NCBI GenBank assembly: GCA_023313575.1
Contig: JAJTTP010000013.1
Span: 310,001 to 374,000 of the forward strand
Length of the DNA: 64,000 nucleotides
Direction of reading: 5' to 3'
Origin: Eutypella sp. D-1
Taxonomy: Eukaryota > Ascomycota > Sordariomycetes > Xylariales > Diatrypaceae
In this document: positions 22,480-33,509 of the stretch, piece by piece
Position numbering within the stretch: position 1 is the stretch's first letter
Layout of the letters: the number at the start of each line of letters is the position of its first letter
Program-made: the position numbers and the translations under genes
The notes under the pieces: generated by a model
Database searches by the model: none
Seen by the model: the letters and a program-made list of their open reading frames with translations, nothing else
What the model was told of the DNA's origin: nothing

Positions 22480-24741
22480 ATGTCGCCACTCGCCAATCCA
22501 GCCCGGGAACCCGCGTTCGCGTCAACAAGAGACCAACCCGACCCAGCGCTGAGATATAATGCTACCGGCAATGCCGGGCGTTCCTGCCGGTATGCTGGTT
22601 GCTTGCGAACGGTTCTGACGGTGGGAGAATACTGCATGCGTCATAAGTCGGGCGAGAAAATGGCTGCTCGTAATGGCGAGGCCGCTCACACCCCTGGTCC
22701 TCAGTTTCAGCCTCCGCCTGCCCGGTCATCGGAGGCCGGTAATCATCCAGCACAAGACCCCGGGAAGCCTGGTAGCACTATGAACGTAGATACCGAGAGG
22801 CTACCGTCGCACTCGCCAGTAGCCCATCTTGTCAATAGCAAGAAGCAGCTACCAGGCAGGAGCATAGCTCGCAAGACTATAAGGCCCTCTCGCCCTTCAC
22901 CAGGAGTTGCATCTGTCTCGAAGAATATCCAAGGCCAGCCAGGTTCACCTGCACCGATACCAAAGACTTCAAATGTCGTTCGTGTAGTAGATGGACCCTC
23001 CCATGATTCGCGCCCGAGCAAGAGACTCTGCGTGTCGCCTGGCTTCGGTGGTAATACCCACGGAACCAATAGCGGACATCCACCGACAGGTTCAAGCAAA
23101 GCCAACCGTCCGCCTAGCGGGGAATTTCCCCTCCGCCCTCAAGACGCGGATGTCAGTATTACTAATGGCGTTGATCCCCACGATAGAAATAGTAACCGCG
23201 CTAGTGCAGCCCCGGACAAGCCCCCTGCGCAAGGGAATTCCCCGACCTTTCGTCATACTAGCAGCGGGAACCTCCATCTGCATCACCCGAGGGACTCGGA
23301 AGCGGTGCCGGCGCCCACATGGGCCAGCGTCCCAAATAAGCCGCCTCTAGTAACCAAAAACAAAGACAAGGACAATGAGCGGTCTGCGATCGAGCAGGGT
23401 AACCCCAATCATAAATCCCTTAATTTTGCCCGGCGTTATAAGCCGCTCGATCCAGAGCGTCTCTCAAGGCAATCCCCGGAAGGCACATCCGGGCCTCCAC
23501 GTAATGGCACGGATCTCATCCGTTTCACGCCCGTACCTGGTGCCCCCTCTGCAACAGTCGTGCCAAGTCGGACCCAAGTCTCGCCTGTCAAAGAACCAGA
23601 GACAAGCGGACTTCACACAGAAGCCCGTTTTGCGATACTAGATGCGCCGCCGAAGCAAAATGGGGGAAAGCTGCCCGCGGAAGGTAACCATGTAATGCCA
23701 ACGCCACCCAGTCACCCCGGCCCGTCCACATCTCCGAAAAGGAGAAGTCCGTCAAAAGCCCCACCATCCAGGTTGTTACCCGCCAGCCCAAGAACTATAT
23801 CTACCCGGTTCAAGAACCAATTAGCCAATGGAAACCCCACATCCAAAGCGGCCACCCGGGCCGCACCGCTGCGTCAGAATCAGAACCCCAAAGCCGATGA
23901 ATTTACTTTTATCATAAAAGGCTTGGCTGAACGAACGCGACAAGCATTCTCCTCCCCCTCCGCGCGGAGGAAAAAGGCTCTTGATGGCCACGATCCAGAC
24001 AAGTTTGATTCGTACATTTACAGTGAGGCCAATGAGGCTTGCCGGCCAGGCACTGAACTCTTCAGGAAGCCATGGTATGAACACCCAATGCGGCCCGCGC
24101 GTCCAGCGACGAACTTCGCGCACATCGACCCGCGGGTGCACTGGTCGCAGCCGCGGCGACCGCAGCGGTGGTACGACAACAAGCGCGCGCAGATCGCTGA
24201 GCGCGGCGGCCGGAAAGCCCGCCTCGGCGGCGCGGCTGCCAGCGCGGCACGTCGCAAGCGGGAAGACCGGGACGCCGACCGCAGGATTAAGTTGCCTGAG
24301 AGGGTCGTGAACAACCCGGGGTGGCTAGCGGCGCTCGATGAGCTCGACGCCATGGTAGAGGCGAATCGGTTACGGGAGCTCGGCGTTGATATTGCAGTAG
24401 GTGATGTAGTGGGCGGGCAAAAACAGGATCAAAATCACAGACAAAGGAGGAAGAGGAAGAGGGGGGAGAAAACGCCGCAGAAGCCACGACAAGAGAGCAA
24501 GGCGCCGCCGCTCAGTCCAGAACAAGAGCATCAGCCACGCGTTTCGACGCCCGCGCTTGCGCCGGAAGAGCAACCGGATGACCTGGATGACGAAGAATTC
24601 GACAGTCCCGCGGAGGCCAGGCAGCGGCGACAGAGGCGGAGAAAGGGGAAGGCTAGGGCGACGATGATCGTCGACGACGACAGCGAGTACGACGGCGGTG
24701 AGGACGATGACCACGTCCTGTCCTCGGATTCCGATGTCTAG
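22480..24741 (+). CDS. Large disordered protein with an N-terminal Cys/His cluster, function unknown
   Basis: A single-exon ORF of 753 residues, not recognised as a named family. Near the N-terminus is a compact C-x4-C-x10-C-x2-H cluster (C36, C41, C52, H55; context SCRYAGC...GEYCMRH), resembling the small zinc-binding 'C..GC....G.C..H' repeats seen in WRKY19-like proteins. The centre (60-480) is Pro/Ser/Asn-rich and predicted to be disordered. A more conserved-looking block follows (about 485-640: DEFTFIIKGLAERTRQAF, FRKPWYEHPMRPARPATNFA, DPRVHWSQP), with many Arg and aromatic residues. The C-terminus has a basic KRKRGEK stretch, possibly a nuclear signal, and an acidic tail (DDDSEYDGGEDDD). 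A nuclear or chromatin role is a guess from composition only. There is no signal peptide or membrane span. Confidence 0.75.
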   Translation: MSPLANPAREPAFASTRDQPDPALRYNATGNAGRSCRYAGCLRTVLTVGEYCMRHKSGEKMAARNGEAAHTPGPQFQPPPARSSEAGNHPAQDPGKPGSTMNVDTERLPSHSPVAHLVNSKKQLPGRSIARKTIRPSRPSPGVASVSKNIQGQPGSPAPIPKTSNVVRVVDGPSHDSRPSKRLCVSPGFGGNTHGTNSGHPPTGSSKANRPPSGEFPLRPQDADVSITNGVDPHDRNSNRASAAPDKPPAQGNSPTFRHTSSGNLHLHHPRDSEAVPAPTWASVPNKPPLVTKNKDKDNERSAIEQGNPNHKSLNFARRYKPLDPERLSRQSPEGTSGPPRNGTDLIRFTPVPGAPSATVVPSRTQVSPVKEPETSGLHTEARFAILDAPPKQNGGKLPAEGNHVMPTPPSHPGPSTSPKRRSPSKAPPSRLLPASPRTISTRFKNQLANGNPTSKAATRAAPLRQNQNPKADEFTFIIKGLAERTRQAFSSPSARRKKALDGHDPDKFDSYIYSEANEACRPGTELFRKPWYEHPMRPARPATNFAHIDPRVHWSQPRRPQRWYDNKRAQIAERGGRKARLGGAAASAARRKREDRDADRRIKLPERVVNNPGWLAALDELDAMVEANRLRELGVDIAVGDVVGGQKQDQNHRQRRKRKRGEKTPQKPRQESKAPPLSPEQEHQPRVSTPALAPEEQPDDLDDEEFDSPAEARQRRQRRRKGKARATMIVDDDSEYDGGEDDDHVLSSDSDV

Positions 24742-25451
24742 TAACCCGGTTCCATGAACACTCGTGATCGGAAGCTCGATTGGGCCCGTGTGGACGAAAT
24801 ACCAACGGATGAGGGGGTGGGTGGGGATGATGATTACAGAGGATATCGAATCATTTGGAATTTGAGGATCACCGATTTAACGACACTAAATGGCGCAGGG
24901 ATATAATGTCTCGGGAGTCAACGATTTCGAAAGCCATGGACTGCACGGAGCTAAAAATATCATAGCGTGGGCGTAAAGCATTGATTGGTCGTCGTACGGC
25001 AGGCATATTTATAGAGAATTAGTATAAGGCAAGGGAAGTGGGGAGCTAGTAGTAGATACGGGGACTACACTACGTAGGTATGGTACGCATCAAGGCATAA
25101 ATGGAGACGCGGACAATAGGCCGACGCAAACAACATCATCTCAGTGACCCTCGGCACCAAATGATAGTATTTCACATCTTTATTTCTTGTTACAGTTACG
25201 TCGTTATCATTGCCCGATGAGTTTATTTGGTTTGGGTATATACTCCTGGTGCACGACCGATTGCATCCTCGGTCCTAATCTAGCAATCCCGACCGACCCC
25301 CCTTGCCGCGTTTTTGTATCACAAAGTTCCTTTTCCCGTATTTCCAGATAATATTCCCTTTTTATGCACCCGCACCGCAAAAAGCAACATGACGAATAAC
25401 CGCGTGTTTCTATATCAAGTTCACCTCACCCCAACTTTGAAAGGCCTATCG
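24742..25451. other. Intergenic region between convergent genes
   Basis: About 0.7 kb of 3' flanks, AT-richer than both neighbours. Nothing else seen. Confidence 0.6.
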
Positions 25452-28102
25452 CTACGCCTGCGACTGCTTAGCCAGGAGGTTCAGCGCGCTGCCGGCAAGG
25501 ATGAACTCGGCCTGGTCCTTGCTGACGGCGTGCTTAGTCTTGATCAGGAAGGTCTCGCCGGGGGCGGCGCCGAGCTTCCTGACCCGGAGGGCGACCTCGC
25601 CCTTGCCGCCGTTGCGGAGCATGTCGAGGAGGCCGACGGTTTGGACCTCGTCGCAGGCGCTAAGGCGGTCGTAATCGGCCTCGTCGGCGAAAGTCAGGGG
25701 CACGACGCCCTGCTTCTTGAGGTTGGTCTCGTGGATGCGCGCAAACGACTTGACCAGCACGAGCCGCGCGCCCAGGTACCGCGGCTGCAGCGCCGCGTGC
25801 TCACGCGCCGACCCCTCGCCGTAATTGTGCTCCGCCACCACGAGCCACGGCTGTCCGCGCCCGCGCCAGCGCTCCGCCAGCTCCGGGATCGTCGTCTTCT
25901 CCGTGACCAGGGCTTCCTTGCCCTCGCCTTCGGACGTGAAGTCGAATGCCTCGTTCACCCCGCCCGTCTCCCCGTTCACCGCCGTGTTGAGCGTGTTCGC
26001 GCTGATGTTTGGCAGGTGGCCTTTGTACTTGAGCCACGGCCCCGCGGCGGAGATCGTGTCCGTCGTGCACTTGCCCGTGACCTTGACGAGCACCCGCAGG
26101 CCCGTCAGCTCGGAGTCTGGGAACGCGTCGAAGGGGTCCAGCAGCGCGAGACGCTCGGAGGTCGGCGAGATGGCCACTGGCACCGACGCGTCGGGGGCCT
26201 GGGTCGACGGCCGGAACTCCTGCCTCGCGATTTCGAAGGGTTCGGCGGGGATCTCGACGCCGCGCGGCGGCGAAAAGCGGAACTCGGCGCCCGAGGGTGT
26301 CGGTAGCGCGTCGGTCGCTGGGTTGAAGGTCGTGCGGCCCGCGAACGCCATGGCGGTCACGACTTCGGGCGAGGCCAGGAAGTTCATGGTGCCCGGGTTG
26401 CCGTCGTTGCGGCCCTTGAAGTTGCGGTTGAACGACGTGAGGATGGCGTTCTCCTCGCCCTTCTCGACCTCATCGGCGCGCTTCCACTGCCCGATGCAGG
26501 GCCCGCACGCATTGGATAGGATCGTGCTTCCGGCCTCCCGGAAGGTATCCAGGGGTCCGTCGCGCCGTAGCGTCTCCCGGATCTGGTCGCTGCCCGGTGT
26601 GACGTAGAAGTCCGAGGCCGGCTTGAGCCCCGCTTCCATCGCCTCGCGCACCATGCCCTCTACCCGCGTCATGTCCTCGTACGAACTGTTGGTGCAGCTG
26701 CCGATCAGGCCTGCGGACAGCTTCTCGGGCCAGCCCTGCTCCTGAACCGTCTCCTTGAACTGTGACAGGGGCGTAGACAGGTCCGGCGTGAAGGGTCCGT
26801 TGATATGTGGCTCGAGTGTCGACAGGTCGATTGTGATAACCTCATCGTACTGTGCGTCTTCATCGGCGCGCAGCCGCACGACGCCGTCAAATTTCTTGGC
26901 TTCAGCCGCAATGTCTGCGCGGTGGGTCGCCTCCAGGTACCGCTCGTGAGCCGGGCGGAAGGGGAAGATTGACGTGGTGGCGCCGACCTCGGCTCCCATG
27001 TTGGTAATAGTGGCCATGCCCGTACAGCTCAGGGTGTCAACACCGGAGCCGAAGTACTCGATAATAAAGCCAGTGCCGCCGCGAACGGTCAACTGGCCGG
27101 CGAGATTCAGGATGACGTCTTTGGGCGACGCCCAGCCGCTCAGCTTGCCGGTTAGCTCAACGCCCAGCACGCGCGGGGCCTTGAGCTCCCACGGGGCGCC
27201 AACGAGGGCCTCGACAGCATCGGCACCACCCACGCCAATGGCGGTAGTGGACAGACCGCCGGCGTTGGGCGTGTGGCTATCAGTTCCAAGCATCATCAAG
27301 CCCGGAGCGGCGTAATTCTCCAGCACACTCTGGTGGATGATGCCGGCACCAGGGGGCCAGAATTCTATGCCGTATTTGCGAGCGGCGGACTCTAGGAACT
27401 CGAAAACCTCACGGTTGGTCTGAATACCTGCCTCTAGATCGTCCTTGGCGCCGCGCTCGCCGACGATGAGATGATCGCAGTGGATACTCGCGGGAATGGC
27501 GGTGGCGGGCAGACCACAGGTCATAAACTGCAGCAAGGCCATTTGAGCTGAGGCGTCCTGCATGGCGACACGATCAGGTTTCAGCTTCAAGTTGGCGACA
27601 CCACGAACATCACGCCCGCCGTTCGTGTTGGTCAACAGCGATTCCTCGGCATTATTCAGGTGGCTGTAGAGGATCTTCTCGGCCAGTGTCAGGGCGCGGC
27701 CCCGACCCAACACCTCCTTTACCCTCTCGTAGTTTTTGGTGAGCTTCAGATACGGCGGTGTTCGCGGGTTGGAGTTGTCGAATGTCGGCGTCGCAAAGGT
27801 CCGGGTTTGAGATATCTCACATCTTCTTCCCTGTCCCCAAAGATGCCCGCGAGTGAGGCCCTATAGTGGAATAAGACGAGAAATGTTAGTCATTTGGACA
27901 AAATTTGTGGACGAGATATCTGATATCTCAGAGATCCCGCCGTCTGGATATCGTGTCTCTCCCTCTCTTCTTTACTTTTAATTTTTTTTTTTTTTTTTTT
28001 TAATTTTCTTTTACTTTTGAAAATTTCAGATTGTTTCTTTTTTTTTTTTCTACTTACCCGAAACCCAGTGCCTTGACGGCATGCGCGCCCGATTGCCGTC
28101 AT
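25452..28102 (-). CDS. aco2: Mitochondrial aconitate hydratase, Aco2 type
   Basis: [4Fe-4S] enzyme of the aconitase family, acting on citrate/isocitrate or, for yeast Aco2, homocitrate to homoaconitate in lysine synthesis; which applies here is not decidable from sequence. Two exons: 28102-28058 encodes MTAIGRACRQGTGFR, then a 197-nt intron (27861-28057, donor GTAAGT, branch tgactaac) with a long T-run on the plus strand, then 27860-25452. The product is 817 aa. The split N-terminus is Arg-rich without acidic residues until after the junction and continues to ISQTRTFATPTFDNSN, a transit peptide. Catalytic motifs include HCDHLI, GTDSHTPNAGG, the cluster cysteines in GSCTNSSYEDM and NACGPCIGQW, AFAGR and the swivel-domain EGSAREHAAL and KSFARIHETNLKKQG. 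The divergent C-terminal domain (GKCTTDTISAAGPWLKYKGH) separates it from Aco1. Homoaconitase Lys4 is excluded by the aconitase-type motifs. Confidence 0.9.
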
Positions 28103-28996
28103 TCTGCTCCTACGATTGGCATTACAACTTTTCCTGATTTATATGATTTCTCGTTTATACGAGAGCAAGGAGTATAAAATCATGGGAAAAAAAGAGAAAA
28201 GAAAACTTAAAAGAGGTACCTTCAATTATGACTTTTTTCCTCTTTTTCTTGGGCTGACAATTCCCAGAGTCTTATTGGTGGGATGCACTTAGTTCATTTA
28301 GTGGGCTGCGATGCCGGAGACCTTGCATCCTTGCTCGAAGGATCGCCCTTGGATCCGGGGAAAGTCTCTCTAATTCAGGATAGGCTTAGTGCATGTCGGG
28401 TACCCAGTCGCTAAAAATAGGGGCTGATAGGGGCTGACTACAACAAACTTGCACACCATAAATGGACGACAAGAACCCAAATAGCTATCTAGAGTAGGTA
28501 CGTACGATATTGCTAATTAGGTAGGGTATTCAGAATCATTTCCTGGGTTCTTTTCCATCGTAATTATATCTCTGCCCGGGTTGTGCTTATACATAGTCTT
28601 CTAAGACTATCCCCGGTGCATAGTGCATGGTGCCTACTAACCTCTCTGTTTCCCCTGGGTCATGCGGCAAATGGGTTTATTTTCACAAAATAGCGGAGTC
28701 TTGTTCCCAACTCACCAATGTATTCATGCAGCAACAAAATAAATTTCCAACTCTGCTCCTCTATATTCCTGCTTTGTTCTTAACAAAACTATTGTTTCAG
28801 AACGCTGATTGTTACCGAACTCTCGAATTGCCAAGTATATATATATAGATCTAATCGCTAACTTGCTTAGAGGCAAGTTCTTTGTACCCATCACTCAACA
28901 GAGCACAACGCTATAAAGACAGCCCCAATATTACAGAGCTACCGCCCACGATTCTTTGTCTTAAGGTACGTAACTTCAAGTCTCGCCAAAGGAAAT
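28103..28996. other. Divergent promoter region aco2 / amidoligase
   Basis: About 0.9 kb, AT-rich, with a TATATATATATAG stretch at about 28834-28847, some 150 bases upstream of the amidoligase ATG, that could serve as its TATA element. Confidence 0.5.
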
Positions 28997-30619
28997 ATGG
29001 AACCTGTCAGGTCCAGCTTCGGGATTGAGCTCGAGGGCTACGTTGCGTGGGTGGAGCAGGATATTGAGTTCCAGAATCCGAGCCCCTATGAATGGAACCC
29101 ATCAGCTGGACCTCTTGTCCTCCCGGCCGGTGTAGGGGATCTTAGGCCCTTTCAAAGAGGGGGTTTTGTACGTAACCCAATAGAGGATATTGTATACCGC
29201 CACCTCAACATAGTCGTCGAGGGAATTCTAGCAAGCTTACCGATAAGAAACAATGATCACCTGGTTGCAGACCCGGACATCACGGCGATCAATCTCGAAA
29301 TGGACGGCAAGGGTCACATGCAAACGTATCGGAGGTGGAGTGTCAAGCGCGAGTATCTCGACGTAAGAGGCAGGATCCCAGCACCTCTCCTCAAATCGTG
29401 GAGCGGTCACGGCCGGGGGTGGGTAGGTTTTGAGTTATGTTCTCCAGCGATGTGGGCAGTGGACGCTAGCTTCGAAGAGGTGCGCGACGTCATTCGACGC
29501 TTAAACGATTCGATCTGGTTGCTGACCCCTTATAACTGCGGGTTTCACGTACACTACGGAAATGGCTACGAGTGGATCCCCCTCGGGCCCCTTCGTCGCA
29601 TGGCCGGACTCTTTTACGCAGCAGATGCGCTTCTCGTTCAGCTCCATCCTGAAATTCGACGGACTTATTCCTACTGTCGTAGTAACGTCATGTATTCACA
29701 ACTATCGCATGGCGTTACGGCTGCGGATGCACACAGAGTTCGAAGACCTCAATTTATTCGGGAAGAGACAGCACCGAACGAAGAACACATCCCCGTTCGA
29801 GAGGAAGAACCCGTCGAAGCTCACGAACAACCCCGTCCGAATGGGCGCGAGGAGCCTTGCTGCTGCTGGCCAAGCAATTTCGACCGCAGACCCGTAAGCG
29901 CACCCCAGGAGGAAACTGTGGTGAACCCGAATGCCCCACCGAGCATGAGGCGGGAGTCTCTCGGTGTTTGGCGGCGCTCTCTCAATATTCGGCGGGGCAA
30001 TCTTGCTACTTACCCGTTTGACCATCCGACCTTCGAGGAATTGTTCGACAGTTCCAATGTGTTACATCGAAAGCTTCATCAGAGTAAAGGTTCACCTCCT
30101 TCTTATCCCTCGGCCCATATGCCCATTCTAGATGGCGTCCGTGAGATTTTAAAAGTAACGAGCTCACAAGAAGTAGACACACTAATTGATCCTGAACTTG
30201 AAGAGCGGCCGGCATATAATTTTCAACATTACAGCGGGTTTAAGTCGTGGGAAGGGGCGCCTGAGAAGCGCACCGTCGAGTTCCGGCAAGCAGCCGCAAT
30301 TTTTCATGGGGATATCGTCTCGGCATGGGTAAGAATTTGTGTGGGTCTTAGCGAATGGGCGGCTACAGCCCCCCTCTCGGAATATATGAAGGTGATTCAC
30401 GACTGCGCCATTGCGGCCGAGACTCAGCTCGAAGGCAGTTGGGATGACCCCGCCTGGTATGATGCCTTTGACCTGCTTGCTGAGATAGGCCTTGTGAATG
30501 AGGGGAAAATCATGTACCAGTTCTGCCAGTGGAATTCTGATCGTCTCAGGAGAGGAGGCATGCCGTGTGTAGGGGAGAGCATAGCCCGGTTTATCCCGGA
30601 ACCCACCAGTACTCCGTAA
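28997..30619 (+). CDS. Putative amidoligase (Amidoligase_2, glutamine-synthetase-like COOH-NH2 ligase)
   Basis: A single-exon 540-residue protein. The motif order matches the predicted amidoligase superfamily with a glutamine-synthetase-type fold: FGIELEG at 8-14 (metal-binding acids), WSVKRE at 114-119, GFELCSP at 144-150, CGFHVHYGNG at 181-190 (paired His) and RTVEFRQ near 424-430 in the last catalytic strand. A family-wide inference is ATP-dependent formation of an amide or isopeptide bond between a carboxylate and an amine; the fungal members have no established substrate that I can name. Between the His motif and the C-terminal part lies a 130-residue insert (about 240-345) rich in Glu, Pro and Arg with a CCCW cluster, probably a disordered loop. 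There is no signal peptide. The ATG at 28997 is chosen because the first motif sits right after it. Neighbours give no pathway context. Confidence 0.82.
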   Translation: MEPVRSSFGIELEGYVAWVEQDIEFQNPSPYEWNPSAGPLVLPAGVGDLRPFQRGGFVRNPIEDIVYRHLNIVVEGILASLPIRNNDHLVADPDITAINLEMDGKGHMQTYRRWSVKREYLDVRGRIPAPLLKSWSGHGRGWVGFELCSPAMWAVDASFEEVRDVIRRLNDSIWLLTPYNCGFHVHYGNGYEWIPLGPLRRMAGLFYAADALLVQLHPEIRRTYSYCRSNVMYSQLSHGVTAADAHRVRRPQFIREETAPNEEHIPVREEEPVEAHEQPRPNGREEPCCCWPSNFDRRPVSAPQEETVVNPNAPPSMRRESLGVWRRSLNIRRGNLATYPFDHPTFEELFDSSNVLHRKLHQSKGSPPSYPSAHMPILDGVREILKVTSSQEVDTLIDPELEERPAYNFQHYSGFKSWEGAPEKRTVEFRQAAAIFHGDIVSAWVRICVGLSEWAATAPLSEYMKVIHDCAIAAETQLEGSWDDPAWYDAFDLLAEIGLVNEGKIMYQFCQWNSDRLRRGGMPCVGESIARFIPEPTSTP

Positions 30620-31865
30620 GATGTAGTTGGTAACGTGCAGTGCTGCGAGAGTAAGAGTGGAAATAATGAGTAAGCTACAGATCAATATTATCAGTACTAC
30701 CTATTGAACTTACTTTATTTTGCCATGTACATTCAAATGCGACACTGGTGTGGGATGATTCCTTCCCAAAGCAATAACGCCCAGATCGTATACCGGTTGA
30801 AAAATAAAACAGCGTCGAAGTAACAACATCTCAAACCTTAAATGTTGAATGGCGCAGAGTACTACAAAAACCACACATCAGCTGTAAAGTTCGGTCACAC
30901 CTGAACTAAAACTGCTGGTTCATTACGTGTAAGTATTGTGATAAATATACTCGTATTTCCTGGACAGTTTAAAAGTGAAGATGTCTCCGTAGATTTTAAC
31001 TCGGCCGATGATGTTAGTTATTTTCCAATTCCCATTATTCAAAGTTAAGCGAGTCGCAGCCGAAAATCAGTCGCGCATATTCCCGGTCGGAATATAGTCG
31101 CAAACCCGCTTATGCCGAGATTGAAAATTATCATGGAATGATTTGGCCCCCGTGACTGTCCTTTGAAGTCCATTGTCTTAAGATCGAGGTTGATACAGCA
31201 CCTTTCTTGGTCATAGAAATCTTTGAAGCAAGCATTATATCGTTCCTTTGTGAAATATCTTTGTCCATGCTAATATTGGTTGCAGGTAGAGAAGCCACAG
31301 AACACAGCTAGTCAAATACTGTGCAATGCTTTTAGCTCGTCCGAGTCCTCCATACAATTATGGCTCGCCTAGGATACATAGGAGTAATCCGTGTATCTAA
31401 TACGTTCATAGTTGACTGAACGCCGAGCCAGTTACTTGGAAATAAAGAGAGGCAAATGCACAGCGTCAAATATAAGAAACACCATCCACCGTCAATGCGA
31501 ATTGGGTACTATTTGAATTTATGTATCTACTGTATAAATAAAATAGAACTACGGCCTCCCTGTTGAGCGTACCTAGATTAATTAGCCAATCGCGCTTTTC
31601 CTGCTGAAGTGGCGTTATTAGATTATTGCCGGCTAGCTAATGAGAGACTATCTAAGATGGGTGCTGGCTTATACCCTTTATATATTCGAACCTCCGCCCC
31701 CCCCCCCCCCCCCAAATCACAAACGAAAGAAATCAACAGATTTTCGACCTATTTGGTGAACATCTAGTCCTTAGCGAGCCATCATCATATCACGCAACCT
31801 AAGCTGGAGTTATTTACGGGTTGCTTAATGGCTCGAATAAGCAATTTGTAACAGTCCGGTATCCC
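30620..31865. other. AT-rich intergenic region
   Basis: About 1.25 kb between the convergent amidoligase and the small secreted protein gene. It is AT-rich, with many stops in all frames and a 17-base poly-C run. No gene seen. Confidence 0.6.
31697..31713. repeat. Poly-C homopolymer run (17 C)
   Basis: A run of 17 C in an otherwise AT-rich interval. Its length may be a sequencing estimate. Confidence 0.8.
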
Positions 31866-32262
31866 CTATGCTGGCAATGTCTCCGTACAAATGAGCACAT
31901 TCGGCTCTGATTTACTCGGTAAACATTCTGTGAAGCTGTGGTTTAGCTCGTGGTTACGAAATTTACCTGGGAGTAAAACTTACTGCCGTTATAATATCTG
32001 AAATCCGATTCTTGATTTATTACCACTGCCTGTCCAGCCGTACACCCCTCCCACTTCTTCGCCTTTTTGCAAACTTGAACTACATTTCAAACTATCAGCA
32101 TCATAGAACCTTTTAATTAACGACGGTAATTGAAGGATGCTTACAAGGGTCAGAGAGTTGCCTATCCTCATATTCTTCATAACCATATAGCGGAAGACCA
32201 CCTAAGGCCTGGCCAACAAACAATGCTGTGACGGTTAGGGCGATTGTACTTTGCACGTGCAT
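31866..32262 (-). CDS. Small secreted four-cysteine protein (effector-like candidate)
   Basis: Not visible as one ORF; assembled from three exons on the minus strand: 32262-32145, 32079-31984 and 31927-31866, stop at 31866-31868, 91 aa. Introns are 65 nt (donor GTAAGC, acceptor tgtag) and 56 nt (donor GTAAGT, branch gctaaac, acceptor cacag), and all three exons join in phase. The first exon encodes a classical signal peptide (MHVQSTIALTVTALFVGQAL) with a likely cleavage near ALGG, followed by a Tyr/Glu-rich stretch. The rest contains four Cys, in QVCKKAKKWEGCTAG, NGKCLPS and LICTE, enough for two disulphides. The mature protein would be about 68-70 residues. No family was recognised. Alternative acceptors exist for the second intron, so the C-terminus is the least certain part. 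Small size, secretion and cysteines fit fungal effector-like or antimicrobial secreted proteins; this is inference only. Confidence 0.55.
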
Positions 32263-33509
32263 TTCAACAGAGGATATCTGGCCCAGGGGATATCTGAGTT
32301 TGAAATAGATTACAAGCTTCTTGATAGGATCTTTGTCCGTGTTTGTTTGAATGGACTGCTGTGTTAGATGCTGGGCTAGGGAGTTGAGTCGGAAAGCGCG
32401 GACTTTCAAGTCTTTAATAGGTCTTATTTCTTCGTACTTGACCATTGGGCTTTTTTATCTGTTGCCATAATAATCTATATTCATGGTTGCCTCGATGACC
32501 ACAAATCACAGCATCTGACGAAATTTGACACAAGGAATAGTTTATGCCGTCCGACCCATAGTTTTCTCCATTGCTTGTGACGTCCCATGGATCGACTACT
32601 CACCTCCTAACCTCGACATCTGCTGTCTTTGGAGGGGGTGATCACCTCGCCACCATGATACAATCAACCTACCTGTTCCAAGGACACTCACATAAGAATA
32701 CCGGTATCTTGATCATATTTTCTAAGCGCAATGAACGCCGTACCGAACAGGAAGGACACAAGCGGATCTGAATTTTCGCCGACATGGGCTTTTGGCATGT
32801 CCAAGTGTGTCCCCTATTCGAGGGGACTCCACACTAGGTTAGAATAGGGATTTAGGATGCTAGGATCACGTGACATTATCCCAGGAGATCCTTCGAGTTT
32901 GTATGTCTCCGGCCGGGCTTGTCCGTCCTTCCGTATCCGGCCGATCTTCCCGGTAATGTTTTTTTGTAGATCTTCTATGTTATGAAAGAAAGGGTGTTGA
33001 GGATAAGCCATATACAGGGCAGATAGTCAACTCGTTACTAAAACCAGTGTCATAATTTGACAACTCTACGTGAATGATGCTATTTCGCCTAGATCATAAA
33101 GGTAGATTGGCCCGCATTTATTCGCATGGCTCGTTATGACAAGGGTGGATTGTGGTGTAGAATGTAAGCATAGCGCTGAAAGAATCTCAAGTGGCGAGGC
33201 AAATATTTCTGCTTGATAAAAGCTTAGGTGAGCATGGCGTAATCATAAAGGTGCAGTTGGGGATTAAAGCCACCTAAAATTTTAAGAACTATTGAACACA
33301 CTTTACGACCAAAATTAATATTTTCTGTCTAACCATGCTGCTCTTATTCGTTGGTGTGAACTAGAGACTTGTAGGTAAGGCAAGCAAGATATTTGAAATT
33401 AAACAATACTTAGTATGTTTGATTACAGCAAAGGGAGATACACATACACCTCCAGCTTGAACCTAATAATCTCTTCTAGTTACCTCTGGGACATTCCTAG
33501 CTACTTCCG
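32263..33509. other. Intergenic region, about 1.25 kb
   Basis: Contains the promoter of the small secreted protein gene and the 3' flank of the ankyrin gene. ORFs here are short and unrecognised. Confidence 0.55.

Noticed and set aside
25314..26306. 330-codon plus-strand ORF antisense to aco2
   Set aside because: It overlaps the conserved aconitase exon entirely and consists of low-complexity Leu/Arg/Asp-rich translation; length is explained by high GC content.
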